From the NCBI GenBank assembly GCA_025351345.1, contig JANXWB010000072.1, positions 1 to 43,965 on the forward strand: a DNA stretch of 43,965 bases, given 5' to 3'. Under the pieces are notes generated by a model. The model did no database searches, was not told the DNA's origin, and was given only the letters and a program-made list of their open reading frames with translations. A program made the translations under genes and the position numbers. This document shows positions 35,253 to 43,964 of this stretch, one piece after another (the first letter of the stretch is position 1; the number at the start of each line of letters is the position of its first letter). This DNA comes from Synechococcales cyanobacterium GL140_1_metabat_312. Its GTDB lineage: Bacteria > Cyanobacteriota > Cyanobacteriia > Leptolyngbyales > Leptolyngbyaceae.

Positions 35253-35724
35253 CCCCAACGACGAAAAAACCTTAAAGGAACTGTTTCAACTGGCCGATAC
35301 ACTCGGGAATCGCCGATACAACAGACTGACATCGCAAGATTTTGACGATTATCGTAAATTTGACTATTGGCGATATGTTAACGGTCAGGGAGAATGCGGC
35401 ACAACCTTGGAAAGTAAGGCATGGGTCAACGATCATTCTGACCGCCACTGCCCCCTCTGTGAACAATTGTTCTCCCAGCACGGCGGTAAAAGTATTGATC
35501 ATAAACTTCCTCGATCGCAATATCCATGGCTTTCTATGGAATTCGAGAATCTATGGGTAATTTGTCGCGATTGCAATATTGAAAAAGCTGAAATGCACTG
35601 GTATCGCTACGAACAACATGTCTTATTAACCTATCCCGATCGCTATGAAAATGCCCGCCATGCCCGTCCGATCGCCTTGCTCAGATCACTCGCTAACGCC
35701 CTTATTAATAAATCCGAGACCTAG
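35242..35724 (+). CDS. HNH endonuclease, third gene of the cassette
   Basis: This 160-residue protein contains an HNH (beta-beta-alpha-metal) nuclease core: Cys pair CPLC (70-73), DH (86-87, SIDHKLPRSQ), Asn 103 (FENLWV), Cys pair CRDC (108-111) and N112/K115. The residues needed for metal binding and catalysis are present, so it should be an active nuclease on DNA. The first 40 residues hold the shared ELF-x2-AD-x2-GN motif. ATG 35242 overlaps the previous stop by 11 bp; a longer in-frame start at 35200 adds an unconvincing hydrophobic stretch. HNH proteins occur in defence, homing and phage packaging systems; the role here is open. Confidence 0.85.
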   Translation: MEPNPNDEKTLKELFQLADTLGNRRYNRLTSQDFDDYRKFDYWRYVNGQGECGTTLESKAWVNDHSDRHCPLCEQLFSQHGGKSIDHKLPRSQYPWLSMEFENLWVICRDCNIEKAEMHWYRYEQHVLLTYPDRYENARHARPIALLRSLANALINKSET

Positions 35725-35864
35725 CGTAATGTCCCAAGACCTCTTGGCTTCAGCGCACTAAATGTGATGCCCCTTCAATTATGAGTAAATAATGCCTACA
35801 GAATGTCCTTCTGTATCTGTACCATTAGGATAGTTAACTTTGAATCCTCTCTTAGGGTGATGTT

Positions 35865-36104
35865 ATGCCTCCTCGTTGGTCTCGTGTTCCAACCCGCAAC
35901 GATCCAGATTTTCGTAGGTTAGACGATCGGATGAGCTTTGCGACCCATGTGGCGGCGTTCACAGCGTTTAATTCCGGCATCTGGTTTTTCAAACTCCTGA
36001 AGCATTCAGATTCAACCTGGCCGCTTTGGGTAACGGGTCTTTGGGCGGCTGGATTTTTAGGCCATGGGATTTATGTATTTGTCATTGCAAAATATGAGGA
36101 TTAA
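35865..36104 (+). CDS. 2TM-domain small membrane protein
   Basis: This 79-residue protein has an N-terminal polar part (RVPTRNDPDFRRLDDRMSF) and two hydrophobic segments (HVAAFTAFNSGIWFFKLL and WPLWVTGLWAAGFLGHGIYVFVI), which fits the 2TM domain family found in cyanobacteria. The function is unknown. It is followed 18 bp later by the DUF3181 gene, and the two may be co-transcribed. Confidence 0.75.
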   Translation: MPPRWSRVPTRNDPDFRRLDDRMSFATHVAAFTAFNSGIWFFKLLKHSDSTWPLWVTGLWAAGFLGHGIYVFVIAKYED

Positions 36105-36122
36105 ACCAGTGGAGAAACCTAA

Positions 36123-36422
36123 ATGATTAACTCACCTCAAATCGACCAACTCGCGGCAGACATCGGCGATCGGGTCTATATTGATATCGCGAAATGGCAC
36201 CTCTATCTAAAAGATGCCAAGCTTCACACGGATTTAGCGGCGTCATTTTTGCCCATGTGTGAATCAGGTAAAATTGACGAAGCTGCGGTAATGGGGATTC
36301 TAAATACCGTTAAGCTCAAGCTAGGCGGCGGTAAGCAAGAACTACCGTTGTCGGATCTGATCCCGGTGACGGGCATTACGGATCTGATTCGGATATTGGA
36401 AGACTTTTCCCGATCGCTCTAA
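36123..36422 (+). CDS. DUF3181 family protein
   Basis: This 99-residue protein matches the cyanobacterial/plant DUF3181 type: IDQLAADIGDRVYIDIAKWHLYLKDAKLH and a C-terminal LSDLIPVTGITDLIRILEDF. Its conservation in phototrophs suggests a plastid-type role. The function is not known. Confidence 0.8.
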   Translation: MINSPQIDQLAADIGDRVYIDIAKWHLYLKDAKLHTDLAASFLPMCESGKIDEAAVMGILNTVKLKLGGGKQELPLSDLIPVTGITDLIRILEDFSRSL

Positions 36423-36462
36423 CTCCCGATCGCCTTGTCGTTGAACCTAAATAAGCCACAAC

Positions 36463-36504
36463 CTCATAAGCTGGAAAACCTCGCCAATTAAGAGGGCTTA
36501 TGAG
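36463..36504. other. Nested stem-loop before prfB
   Basis: CTCATAAGC (36463-36471) pairs perfectly with GCTTATGAG (36496-36504). Inside it, CCTC (36479-36482) pairs with GAGG (36492-36495) around a 9-nt loop. It lies between the DUF3181 stop and the prfB start and lacks a T-run. It could be a terminator variant, an mRNA-processing site or a leader structure for prfB. Confidence 0.55.
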
Positions 36505-36581
36505 AGGCTTAACAAACACCGAGAATGCACGGCTTCATCCATGGGGTAAAATCAATATTCAATTCACTAATATTTTTCTCC

Positions 36582-37695
36582 ATGGATACCGTCGAACTCA
36601 AACGTAACCTTGATCTACTCACCGATCGCCTGGGTAAAACTCAGGAGTATCTTTGACGTTCCTGCACTCACAGCCAAAATCCAGGATCTCGAACAAATTG
36701 CCGCTCAACCTGAATTTTGGGACACTCAAACCACCGCTCAAGCCACTCTTCAAGAACTGAACGAATATAAATCTCATTTGGAAGGCTATGATCGCTGGCG
36801 CAACACTCTCAACGATGGGTTTGCAATTCTTGAACTTGTTGAATTAGAAATAGATGAAGGATTACTAACGGAAGCGGATGAAATTGCCCGATCGTTAAAG
36901 CATGACCTCGATCAATGGGAACTTCAACAAATGCTCTCCGGTCCCTACGATGCCAAGGGCGCACGACTTACAATAAACGCGGGCGCGGGCGGAACAGATG
37001 CACAAGACTGGGCCGAAATGTTGCTCAGAATGTATATGCGTTGGTCTGAAAAACATGGCTACAAAGTCAGCACATTAGAAATGTCCGAAGGCGAAGAAGC
37101 CGGAATCAAATCCGTCACCATTGAAATTGATGGACGCTATGCCTATGGTTATCTCAAAGTCGAAAAGGGCACCCATCGCCTAGTCCGTATTTCGCCATTC
37201 AATGCCAACGACAAACGACAAACCAGCTTTGCCGGGATTGAAGTAATGCCGCTGATTGACTATGAGGTACAGTTGGATATTCCTGAAAAAGATCTAGAAA
37301 TTACAACCTCTCGGGCGGGCGGAAAAGGCGGACAGAATGTAAACAAAGTTGAAACGGCTGTTCGGATTACTCATTTACCGACGCGAATTGCGGTGCGCTG
37401 TACTGAAGAGCGAAGTCAGTTGCAAAATAAAGAAAAAGCATTGGCAATTCTAAAATCTAAACTTCTAGTGATTGCTCAAGAACAAAAGGCAAAAGAAATC
37501 GCTGAAATTCGCGGTGATATTGTCGAAGCGGCTTGGGGAATGCAAATCCGTAACTATGTGTTTAATCCCTACCAAATGGTGAAAGATTTGCGCACTAGTT
37601 ACGAAACAACTGCCATTCAAGATGTTATGGATGGCGAATTGGATCCCTTCATCGAAGCCTGTCTTCGTCAAGAGAACCAACTCGTCGAAAGCTAA
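36582..37695 (+). CDS. prfB: Peptide chain release factor 2, programmed +1 frameshift
   Basis: RF2 reads UGA and UAA stop codons. Zero frame starts at ATG 36582 ([20 protein letters not shown]), runs 24 codons and meets TGA at 36654-36656. The ribosome slips +1 on CTTTGA, continuing as [17 protein letters not shown] to 37695, for about 370 residues in total. SPF ([12 protein letters not shown]) is the RF2 anticodon-like tripeptide, and GGQ lies in [17 protein letters not shown]. Both are intact. RF2 itself sets the slip rate, so the gene is self-regulated. Confidence 0.97.
36643..36657 (+). promoter_or_regulatory. prfB frameshift site
   Basis: An internal Shine-Dalgarno-like AGGAG (36643-36647) lies 3 nt before the slippery CTT (36651-36653) and TGA C (36654-36657). 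This is the conserved arrangement for +1 shift in prfB. A low RF2 level leaves the UGA unread longer and raises the shift, which restores RF2. Confidence 0.96.
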
Positions 37696-37714
37696 ATCTG
37701 CAATTTCTAATTTC

Positions 37715-38119
37715 CTATTTCTTTTCTTCAACCTTCGGCGCATCAAGATCATTCAAGGTTTCTAGCAAAATGCGCCGAGCTTCTAAACTCCAACCCCACT
37801 TTTGCAGCGCGATCGCCAATGTTCCGCCAATCATCGTCGCCATAAAAGCAAGAGATTCTCCCGACGAAATTCCTAACAGTAATCCTAGTCCCGCAATTCC
37901 CCAAAATGGAAGCGCAACAGATTGGCGTTGAGTCATCACCGCTTTTGTAAACACATTCTTAGGCATCTCAGTTTCAAGCTGCTCTCTGGCTTCTTGACGC
38001 TGCTTAACAGACGTTGAAATTCCCAATTTTCGGCGCAATTTCTCAATCTTACGGGCATCTGTGCTGTATTGCGTCAGTTCATCTTCCGCCATCAGAACCA
38101 TGCGCTCATACTCACTCAT
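37715..38119 (-). CDS. Membrane protein with cytoplasmic coiled region
   Basis: This 134-residue protein has a helical, charged N-terminal half (ELTQYSTDARKIEKLRRKLG, KQRQEAREQLETEMPKNVFT) and two hydrophobic segments (ALPFWGIAGLGLLLGI, AFMATMIGGTLAIAL). The polar C-terminus ends in KVEEKK. The type is common in cyanobacteria, without known function. It is convergent with prfB. Confidence 0.65.
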   Translation of the reverse strand: MSEYERMVLMAEDELTQYSTDARKIEKLRRKLGISTSVKQRQEAREQLETEMPKNVFTKAVMTQRQSVALPFWGIAGLGLLLGISSGESLAFMATMIGGTLAIALQKWGWSLEARRILLETLNDLDAPKVEEKK

Positions 38120-38823
38120 ACCCGATCGCTCCTTAGAATTCGTTACATTTCTTAGGCTTAATTGTACGGCGTTCCTGGTCGTGATATCAACTTTTCTGAC
38201 ACTAAAAATTTGCTACTAAAAAATAGCAAAACCGCGATCGCCCACAAAACAAAAACCGCAGCTTTTTTTCATTTAGATTACAACCTAGGTCAATAGCTTC
38301 ACCACTCGATCGTCTCCAACATACAACAGAGACATCAAACTACACAGGTGTGAATCTTTAGTACAAGAGTACGAGTTAATGGTTTAAATCTAGGATACGG
38401 AGAATGCTACTGTAGTCGCGAATCTTGGAATTCAATATGAATCGCAATGTGCAACAGACTTAAGTCATATTGAATATTCATCCTAATTCAAGCTACTGAT
38501 TCTGGGTATTACTTTAGGGTTAAACCAATTATTCCTTATGGGTGAATATTTTATTTACGATTGTTTGTTATCATCTTCGAGCTGCCATCCAAACAGCACT
38601 ATCTTAACTTCTCATAGAGTTCGTAGGAGTAAGTTTAAGGTCAAATAGCAAACTAGTAAGCAGATATAAAATGTCGAAAATCACTGCTGGCAGCCCGTAG
38701 TGGTGTATTAACTGCACTAGTAAAAACCTTAGATTTTAAGACCTTGTCCCCTGAGTCAACATCCATAAAATGTTGCCAAATTTTTCATATCCATTTCATT
38801 CTACCTACTAGGAGGATTAAATC
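38120..38823. other. 700-bp spacer with inverted repeats
   Basis: There is no convincing open frame. Two hairpins stand out. TTTGCTA (38209-38215) with TAGCAAA (38224-38230) is followed on the minus strand by a T-run, a terminator-like shape. ATTCAATATGA (38430-38440) with TCATATTGAAT (38465-38475) is an 11-bp perfect inverted repeat with a 24-nt loop. A non-coding RNA or long leader for the next gene is possible. Confidence 0.5.
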
Positions 38824-39474
38824 ATGGCTTATACTGACAGACCGATTTCTACCTTGAGTGACCGCCCCGCAACCGTAATATCGTCGGATTATCACGATCG
38901 TGTACGTTGGGGTCCCATCTTAGCTGGATTAGCAATCGCCTTGAGTACGCAATTAGTATTGAGCGCGATCGGTGCAGCGATCGGTTCTAATAACATTGCA
39001 GGCTCAGACGCTCCTCGTTCTGATGCGGGTAATGTAGGTACAGCCGTTGGAGTTTGGTCCATTATCAGCTTGTTGATTTCACTCTTCGTCGGTGGGTGGA
39101 TGACATCCCGCACCTGTGGTCCAATGAATCGGAATACGGCCTTATTGAACGGGGCCATTCTTTGGGCAGCGACGTTAGCCGTTAGCGCTTGGTTACTATC
39201 GAGCGGTGTATCTGGGGCCTTTGGTGTCGTGGCATCTAATGCAGGAGCCACTATTAACCAAGCCCAACAAAATGGAGTTAATATTCCCGCCAATACGCCG
39301 ACGGTTACCGCGCAACAAACCCGCGATATTGCTAGTAATATATCCAAAGCCGGTTGGTCTTTTGCATTAGGTTCTTTACTTGGGTTAGCTGCGGCATTAA
39401 CGGGTTCAGCATCTGGCTCTCGCACCCCTCGATCGACTGGAGGGCAGGATTCTAGAGTGTATTCTAACGAGTAG
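38824..39474 (+). CDS. Stress-type membrane protein, unknown
   Basis: This 216-residue protein has about four transmembrane segments (PILAGLAIALSTQLVLSAIG, WSIISLLISLFVGGWMTS, ALLNGAILWAATLAVSAWLL, WSFALGSLLGLAAALTGSA) and a soluble Gln/Asn-rich loop between the third and fourth. The N-terminus is polar with Thr/Ser/Pro. GGAGG lies 7 nt upstream of the ATG. It resembles cyanobacterial membrane proteins found near stress genes. The function is unknown. Confidence 0.75.
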   Translation: MAYTDRPISTLSDRPATVISSDYHDRVRWGPILAGLAIALSTQLVLSAIGAAIGSNNIAGSDAPRSDAGNVGTAVGVWSIISLLISLFVGGWMTSRTCGPMNRNTALLNGAILWAATLAVSAWLLSSGVSGAFGVVASNAGATINQAQQNGVNIPANTPTVTAQQTRDIASNISKAGWSFALGSLLGLAAALTGSASGSRTPRSTGGQDSRVYSNE

Positions 39475-39903
39475 ATACCCTTGTCTAGCAAAGATAATTG
39501 GATTAAATAAGGCGGATTGGCCAACTGGTTTTGATCATCGTTGCTCTAAATTCAATCTGAGACGGACTAAGTTTTGCTCTTACAACTAGCAGGTAGGGGC
39601 AAAGCTTTAGTTCATGGTTATTCAGAAAATTGCTCTTCTTTATGAGTTTAATTGAATTCTGCATGTGCATCGCAGTCATCTCTTTAATAGTTGAAAAATA
39701 GTTGAAAGTTTTGAGTTTGCTTTTCGTATTCCAAAACCTCCTAAGTTCCATCCTTCTAACGTGCTTGCCAAAAATCCAATCTAAAAATCTGGTTAAGACT
39801 GAAGTATACGATCGCTGCTTTATTTGTATGGCAGCTTTTTATATGACATCTTTTTCGATTGCCCTCAATTTTCTCACAGACCATTACTTTAGGAGTTTCA
39901 ACG
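39475..39903. other. 430-bp spacer, no gene seen
   Basis: This stretch is AT-rich with no open frame that I trust. A minus-strand frame (39751-39503) has no family signs. It should hold the promoter of the catalase gene, but no clear element could be chosen. Confidence 0.45.
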
Positions 39904-41433
39904 ATGACTGATACTATAAAAAATCAATTGACTACTGCCGATGGAGTTCCCGTTGCCGACAATCAAAACTCCCTGACGGCGGGTGCTAGAGGTCCGGTAG
40001 TCATGTCAGACTTCGTACTCCAAGAAAAATTGGGTCACTTTAATCGTGAACGCATTCCGGAGCGAGTTGTTCATGCTAAAGGTGCAGGGGCTTTTGGGAT
40101 CTTTACGGTGACGAATGATATTACCAAATATACGAAAGCACAGCTATTCTCCGAAGTAGGCAAACAAACACCAATCCTAGCGAGGTTCTCGACCGTTGGT
40201 GGTGAAAAAGGATCGGCAGATGCTGAACGCGATCCTAGAGGTTTTTCCCTTAAATTTTATACAGAAGAGGGAAACTGGGATATGGTCGGGAACAACACCC
40301 CTGTCTTTTTCGTGAGGGATGCCATAAAATTTCCTGATTTTATTCATACTCAAAAGCGTTGTCCCGCTAATAATCTCAAAGGTGCTATGCCGAGATGGGA
40401 TTACTGGTCTCTCAGTCCGGAAGCCCTTCATCAGGTACTGATTCTCTACTCCGATCGTGGTATTCCTAAAAGCCACCGTCACATGAACGGCTACGGCAGT
40501 CACACCTATAGTCTAATTAACCAAGAAAATGAACGGATTTGGGTCAAGTTCCACTTCAAAACTCAGCAGGGTATTGAGAACCTCACGGAGAAGGAAGCAG
40601 GCTTAATTAAAGGTCAAGATGGAGATCACTCGACTCGGGACTTATGTGAATCGATCGAAAAGGGCGACTATCCCCGCTGGACATTCTCCATTCAGGTCAT
40701 GACTGAAGCGCAGGCTGCCAAACATCCGGATAATCCTTTTGACCTCACTAAGGTGTGGAAGCATGGGGACTATCCTCTAATTGAAGTGGGGACCATTGAA
40801 TTAAACCGCAACCCACAGAACTACTTTGCTCAGATCGAACAGGCGGCGTTTTCCCCTAGTGCAATTGTCCCAGGCATTAGCTTTTCGCCAGATAAGGTCC
40901 TGATTGCTCGTGTCATGACCTATGCGGATGCCCATCGCTATCGACTGGGTGTAAATTACCAACAGCTTCCAGTGAATGCTCCCAAATGTCCCTTTATGAA
41001 CTACGAGCGAGATGGTTCGATGGCGAGTGGTGATAATGGCGGGAGCGGACCAAACTACGAACCCAATAGCGACACCTCTGCACCCAAGCAAAACCTGGAA
41101 TATGCTGAACCAGCCCTAGAAACTGGCGTAGGTGCGATCGATCGCTACGATCATCGAGAAGGCAATGATGACTTTTCTCAAGCGGGTGATCTCTATCGAT
41201 TGATGGAACCGGATGCCAAAGCACGTTTAGTAGAGAACCTGACAACCAGCGCCACAGGTCTGATTCACGTCAATCAAGATATCCAGATGCGGCAACTCTG
41301 TCAGTTTTTCCGAGCAGATCCTGACCTTGGGCAAAAAGTGGCGGCGGCACTAGGGATTAAAATTGATCCAGCGATGCTTAAAGCGCCTATCGAAAACGCC
41401 ATGACCCAATCCATGAACGCTGCGAAGATGTAG
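39904..41433 (+). CDS. katA: Monofunctional heme catalase
   Basis: Catalase splits hydrogen peroxide to water and oxygen. At 509 residues it is the small-subunit type. RVVHAKGAGAFG holds the catalytic His (57), VGNNTPVFFVRDA the Asn (131) and RVMTYADAHRYRLGVNYQQLP the heme-ligand Tyr region. All key residues are present. I chose ATG 39904 because AGGAG lies about 9 nt upstream. Cyanobacteria more often use KatG or manganese catalase, so this copy may have been acquired by transfer. An YdeP-type gene follows 49 bp downstream. Confidence 0.96.
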   Translation: MTDTIKNQLTTADGVPVADNQNSLTAGARGPVVMSDFVLQEKLGHFNRERIPERVVHAKGAGAFGIFTVTNDITKYTKAQLFSEVGKQTPILARFSTVGGEKGSADAERDPRGFSLKFYTEEGNWDMVGNNTPVFFVRDAIKFPDFIHTQKRCPANNLKGAMPRWDYWSLSPEALHQVLILYSDRGIPKSHRHMNGYGSHTYSLINQENERIWVKFHFKTQQGIENLTEKEAGLIKGQDGDHSTRDLCESIEKGDYPRWTFSIQVMTEAQAAKHPDNPFDLTKVWKHGDYPLIEVGTIELNRNPQNYFAQIEQAAFSPSAIVPGISFSPDKVLIARVMTYADAHRYRLGVNYQQLPVNAPKCPFMNYERDGSMASGDNGGSGPNYEPNSDTSAPKQNLEYAEPALETGVGAIDRYDHREGNDDFSQAGDLYRLMEPDAKARLVENLTTSATGLIHVNQDIQMRQLCQFFRADPDLGQKVAAALGIKIDPAMLKAPIENAMTQSMNAAKM

Positions 41434-41482
41434 TCATTGATTGAACAGTCTAGTTTTTATCAATTCAATTGGAGGCTGTACC

Positions 41483-43771
41483 ATGAGTGACCACCCGAAA
41501 TACTCCGATCGCCCCATTCCCCCGTTTCACGAAACCAACGATGAAACACCTACGATCGGGGGTGGTCCCCCAGTAATTCAGTATTGGGCGGAACATACGG
41601 TTTCCTCCGAAGGTCCAGCGCTATGGAAAATTTTAAATCACCATAGTGCTTGCCTTTCTTGCTCTTGGGGTACGGGTGGACAAAAGGGTGGATTTACCAA
41701 TGAAGTCGGAGAAGTTCTACAGCGCTGTATGAAAAGCGTAGAAGCAATTTCCGCAGAATTACAGCCTGCTGTTGAACCTGATTTTTTTGAGCGATTTACG
41801 ATTCAAGGGCTGCAAAAACTTAATTCGATGGAGGCCGATCGGCTTGGACGATTGAGCTACCCCGTCTTACTGCGGGAGGGCAGTTTCTATTATGAGCGGA
41901 TTTCTTGGGTAGAAGCCTTAGAGATTGCCGTTGAAGCATTTCAAAAGGCACCGGAGCGCGTTGCATCCTATAGTTCCGGGCGATCGTCTAATGAAGCTGC
42001 CTATCTACTACAACTGATGATCCGGGCCTTAGGTTCCAACAACTTAGCCGACTGCTCTGATATGTGCCATGCGCCCTCGACCACAGCCCTAAAGACAGTA
42101 TTGGGCACCCGAACATCAATTGTGAGTCTAGAGGACTTAAAGGAAACAGACTGCGTTGTTTTGATTGGCTCCAACTGTCCCTACAATCAACCGCGTTTGA
42201 TGAATGAACTGATCAAATTGCGGGAAAAAGGCAAAAAAGTCATCGTCATTAATCCAATTATGGAAGTTGGGTTAGTTAAATTTGGATCCCCTTCCTTCCC
42301 GGTCAAATCGCTGTTCACGGGTTCGGACATTTCTAATTTTTATCTTCAGCCCATTCCTGGTAGTGATGTAGCACTATTCATTGGCATTCAAAAAGTATTG
42401 ATTGAACATAATTTAGTTCAATTGCAATATTTACAGGCCCATACAGAAGACTGGGAAGCGGTAATAGAGCAGGCCAAAACGACGTCTTGGGAGACTATTA
42501 CCGAGACCTGCGGTGTTTCTCAGGCTGAGATTAAGGCGGTGGCCTTTGAGATTGGCGCTGCTCCAAAGGTTGTATTCGCTTGGGCCATGGGGATTACTCA
42601 GCAAGGAAATGGTGTCGATAATGTCTACAGCATCTGCAACACGGCCCTAATGACGGGTAATGTTGGCAAGCCTGGGGCGGGAGTAATGCCGATTCGGGGC
42701 CACTCGAATGTGCAAGGATTTGGCTCCATGGGTGTCACTGTACATTTAAAGCAGGAAATTCAGCAGGCGTTAGAAATATTACTGAAGCGTCCGCTTAGTC
42801 GGGTGCAGGGATATGATACGCGATCGTTGATTGAAGCCGCAGATGAAGGAAAAGTTGATTCTCTACTGTGTTTGGGAGGCAATCTATACGCGGCAAATCC
42901 AGATTCAACCCAGGCCAAACGTGCGCTGAATCAGATCGAGACGATTATCTACATGGCCACTAAACCTAATCTCGGACATTTCCACGGTTTAGCTAAGAAG
43001 AACACCCTAATCTTGCCCGTCCTAAATCGATTTGAAAATCCTCACCGAACAACTGTTGAGTCGGGAAATAACTTTGTCCGGATGAATGATGTTGGTCATA
43101 CTCACCTGAAGAAGGCCGATTTGATGTCGGAGGTGAGCTTCTTGGCTGAATTAGCCTACCGACTTCATGGTAACGATCCGATAAATTGGCGTAGTCTGCA
43201 AGATGTCCACTATGTCCGACAGTTGATCGCTCAAACGATTCCGGGCTATGAAAAGATCGCAACGATCGACGAAACGGGCAAAGAATTCACGATTGGCGGA
43301 CGTATCATTAACCAGCCTCAATTCCCGACTCCTTCTGGCAAGGCGCTGATGATGATCACACCGATTCCTGATCTGACGTTGCCACTGCCCGAAACCTTCG
43401 GAATTCCGGACGGGACCGATACTATTGTGTTGGCGCTGATGACAGGAAGAAGCTATTCCCAGCACAATACTGTGGTTTATGAACCCGGCGATAAATATCG
43501 AGGCATTCCCCACCGTAACTGTATTTTACTCAATCAGCTAGATGCTATGAAAATTGGGGTGGCGGAGCATGATTTGGTAACGGTGCAGGGAGATGCAGGA
43601 GAAATGGAATATGTTGAGGCTATCTATGGAGCGGTCCGATCGGGTGCGGCTTTGATGTTTTATCCAGAAGTGAATGCTATTTTTAAGGCCAGAATCGATC
43701 GTCGATCGGGCACGCCTGCCTACAAACGAGTCCCGGTTTGTATTTATCGCCAACTATCAGCGGAAAAGTGA
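41483..43771 (+). CDS. FdhF/YdeP-type molybdopterin oxidoreductase
   Basis: This 762-residue protein belongs to the molybdopterin-guanine-dinucleotide family. It has a CLSC pair at residues 57/60 and SDMCHAPSTTALKTVLG, whose Cys 195 sits at the Mo-ligand (Cys/SeCys) position. DCVVLIGSNCPYNQPRLMNEL, MTGNVGKPGAGVMPIRGHSNVQG and a C-terminal SYSQHNTVVYEPGDKY region follow. It lacks the usual four-Cys Fe-S motif, as in YdeP-like proteins. YdeP is linked to acid resistance in E. coli; its reaction is not defined. ATG 41483 has GGAGG 7 nt upstream. The gene is 49 bp after katA and is likely co-transcribed. Confidence 0.88.
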   Translation: MSDHPKYSDRPIPPFHETNDETPTIGGGPPVIQYWAEHTVSSEGPALWKILNHHSACLSCSWGTGGQKGGFTNEVGEVLQRCMKSVEAISAELQPAVEPDFFERFTIQGLQKLNSMEADRLGRLSYPVLLREGSFYYERISWVEALEIAVEAFQKAPERVASYSSGRSSNEAAYLLQLMIRALGSNNLADCSDMCHAPSTTALKTVLGTRTSIVSLEDLKETDCVVLIGSNCPYNQPRLMNELIKLREKGKKVIVINPIMEVGLVKFGSPSFPVKSLFTGSDISNFYLQPIPGSDVALFIGIQKVLIEHNLVQLQYLQAHTEDWEAVIEQAKTTSWETITETCGVSQAEIKAVAFEIGAAPKVVFAWAMGITQQGNGVDNVYSICNTALMTGNVGKPGAGVMPIRGHSNVQGFGSMGVTVHLKQEIQQALEILLKRPLSRVQGYDTRSLIEAADEGKVDSLLCLGGNLYAANPDSTQAKRALNQIETIIYMATKPNLGHFHGLAKKNTLILPVLNRFENPHRTTVESGNNFVRMNDVGHTHLKKADLMSEVSFLAELAYRLHGNDPINWRSLQDVHYVRQLIAQTIPGYEKIATIDETGKEFTIGGRIINQPQFPTPSGKALMMITPIPDLTLPLPETFGIPDGTDTIVLALMTGRSYSQHNTVVYEPGDKYRGIPHRNCILLNQLDAMKIGVAEHDLVTVQGDAGEMEYVEAIYGAVRSGAALMFYPEVNAIFKARIDRRSGTPAYKRVPVCIYRQLSAEK

Positions 43772-43868
43772 GTTAGCAGTTGCTCTATTAAAGTCGGCCT
43801 ATTAAAGACCTTGTTTAAAATGAAATATAGCCATTCCCAATCTAGTTAGGCACTAATCAGGACGTCAA

Positions 43869-43964
43869 TCAGCCCTCATTTAGTAAGGTTTGCCAGTTTT
43901 CTTCTGTACAGTAACAACAATGCGTAAACCAACCGAGTAGGTCCTTTTCAGTCACGCTTAGAAA
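43869..43964 (-). CDS. 3' end of a gene that runs off the window
   Basis: An open frame on the minus strand enters at the right edge and ends in TGA at 43869-43871. It reads FLSVTEKDLLGWFTHCCYCT and then EENWQTLLNEG. The composition looks coding, with a Cys cluster (HCCYC). No start is inside the window and the family is not recognised. The 97 bp between it and the YdeP-type gene hold nothing else. Confidence 0.4.
   Translation of the reverse strand, partial: FLSVTEKDLLGWFTHCCYCTEENWQTLLNEG

Noticed and set aside
34108-36120. Attachment-site repeat of the tRNA 3' end flanking the HNH cassette
   Set aside because: I looked for a second copy of the tRNA tail (CCTTTTATCCGC) downstream up to the 2TM gene and saw none, so no integration boundary is claimed.
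38892-39524. 210-codon open frame antisense to the stress-type membrane gene
   Set aside because: The plus-strand gene has a GGAGG site and clear membrane segments. The antisense frame has no family sign and follows from the codon use of the real gene.
39503-39751. 82-codon minus-strand frame in the spacer before the catalase gene
   Set aside because: Low-complexity Lys/Asn/Ile-rich composition, no ribosome-binding site and no recognisable domain.
43772-43868. CTATTAAAG direct repeat after the YdeP-type gene
   Set aside because: Two short copies with nothing else around them. Too short and AT-rich to mean much.
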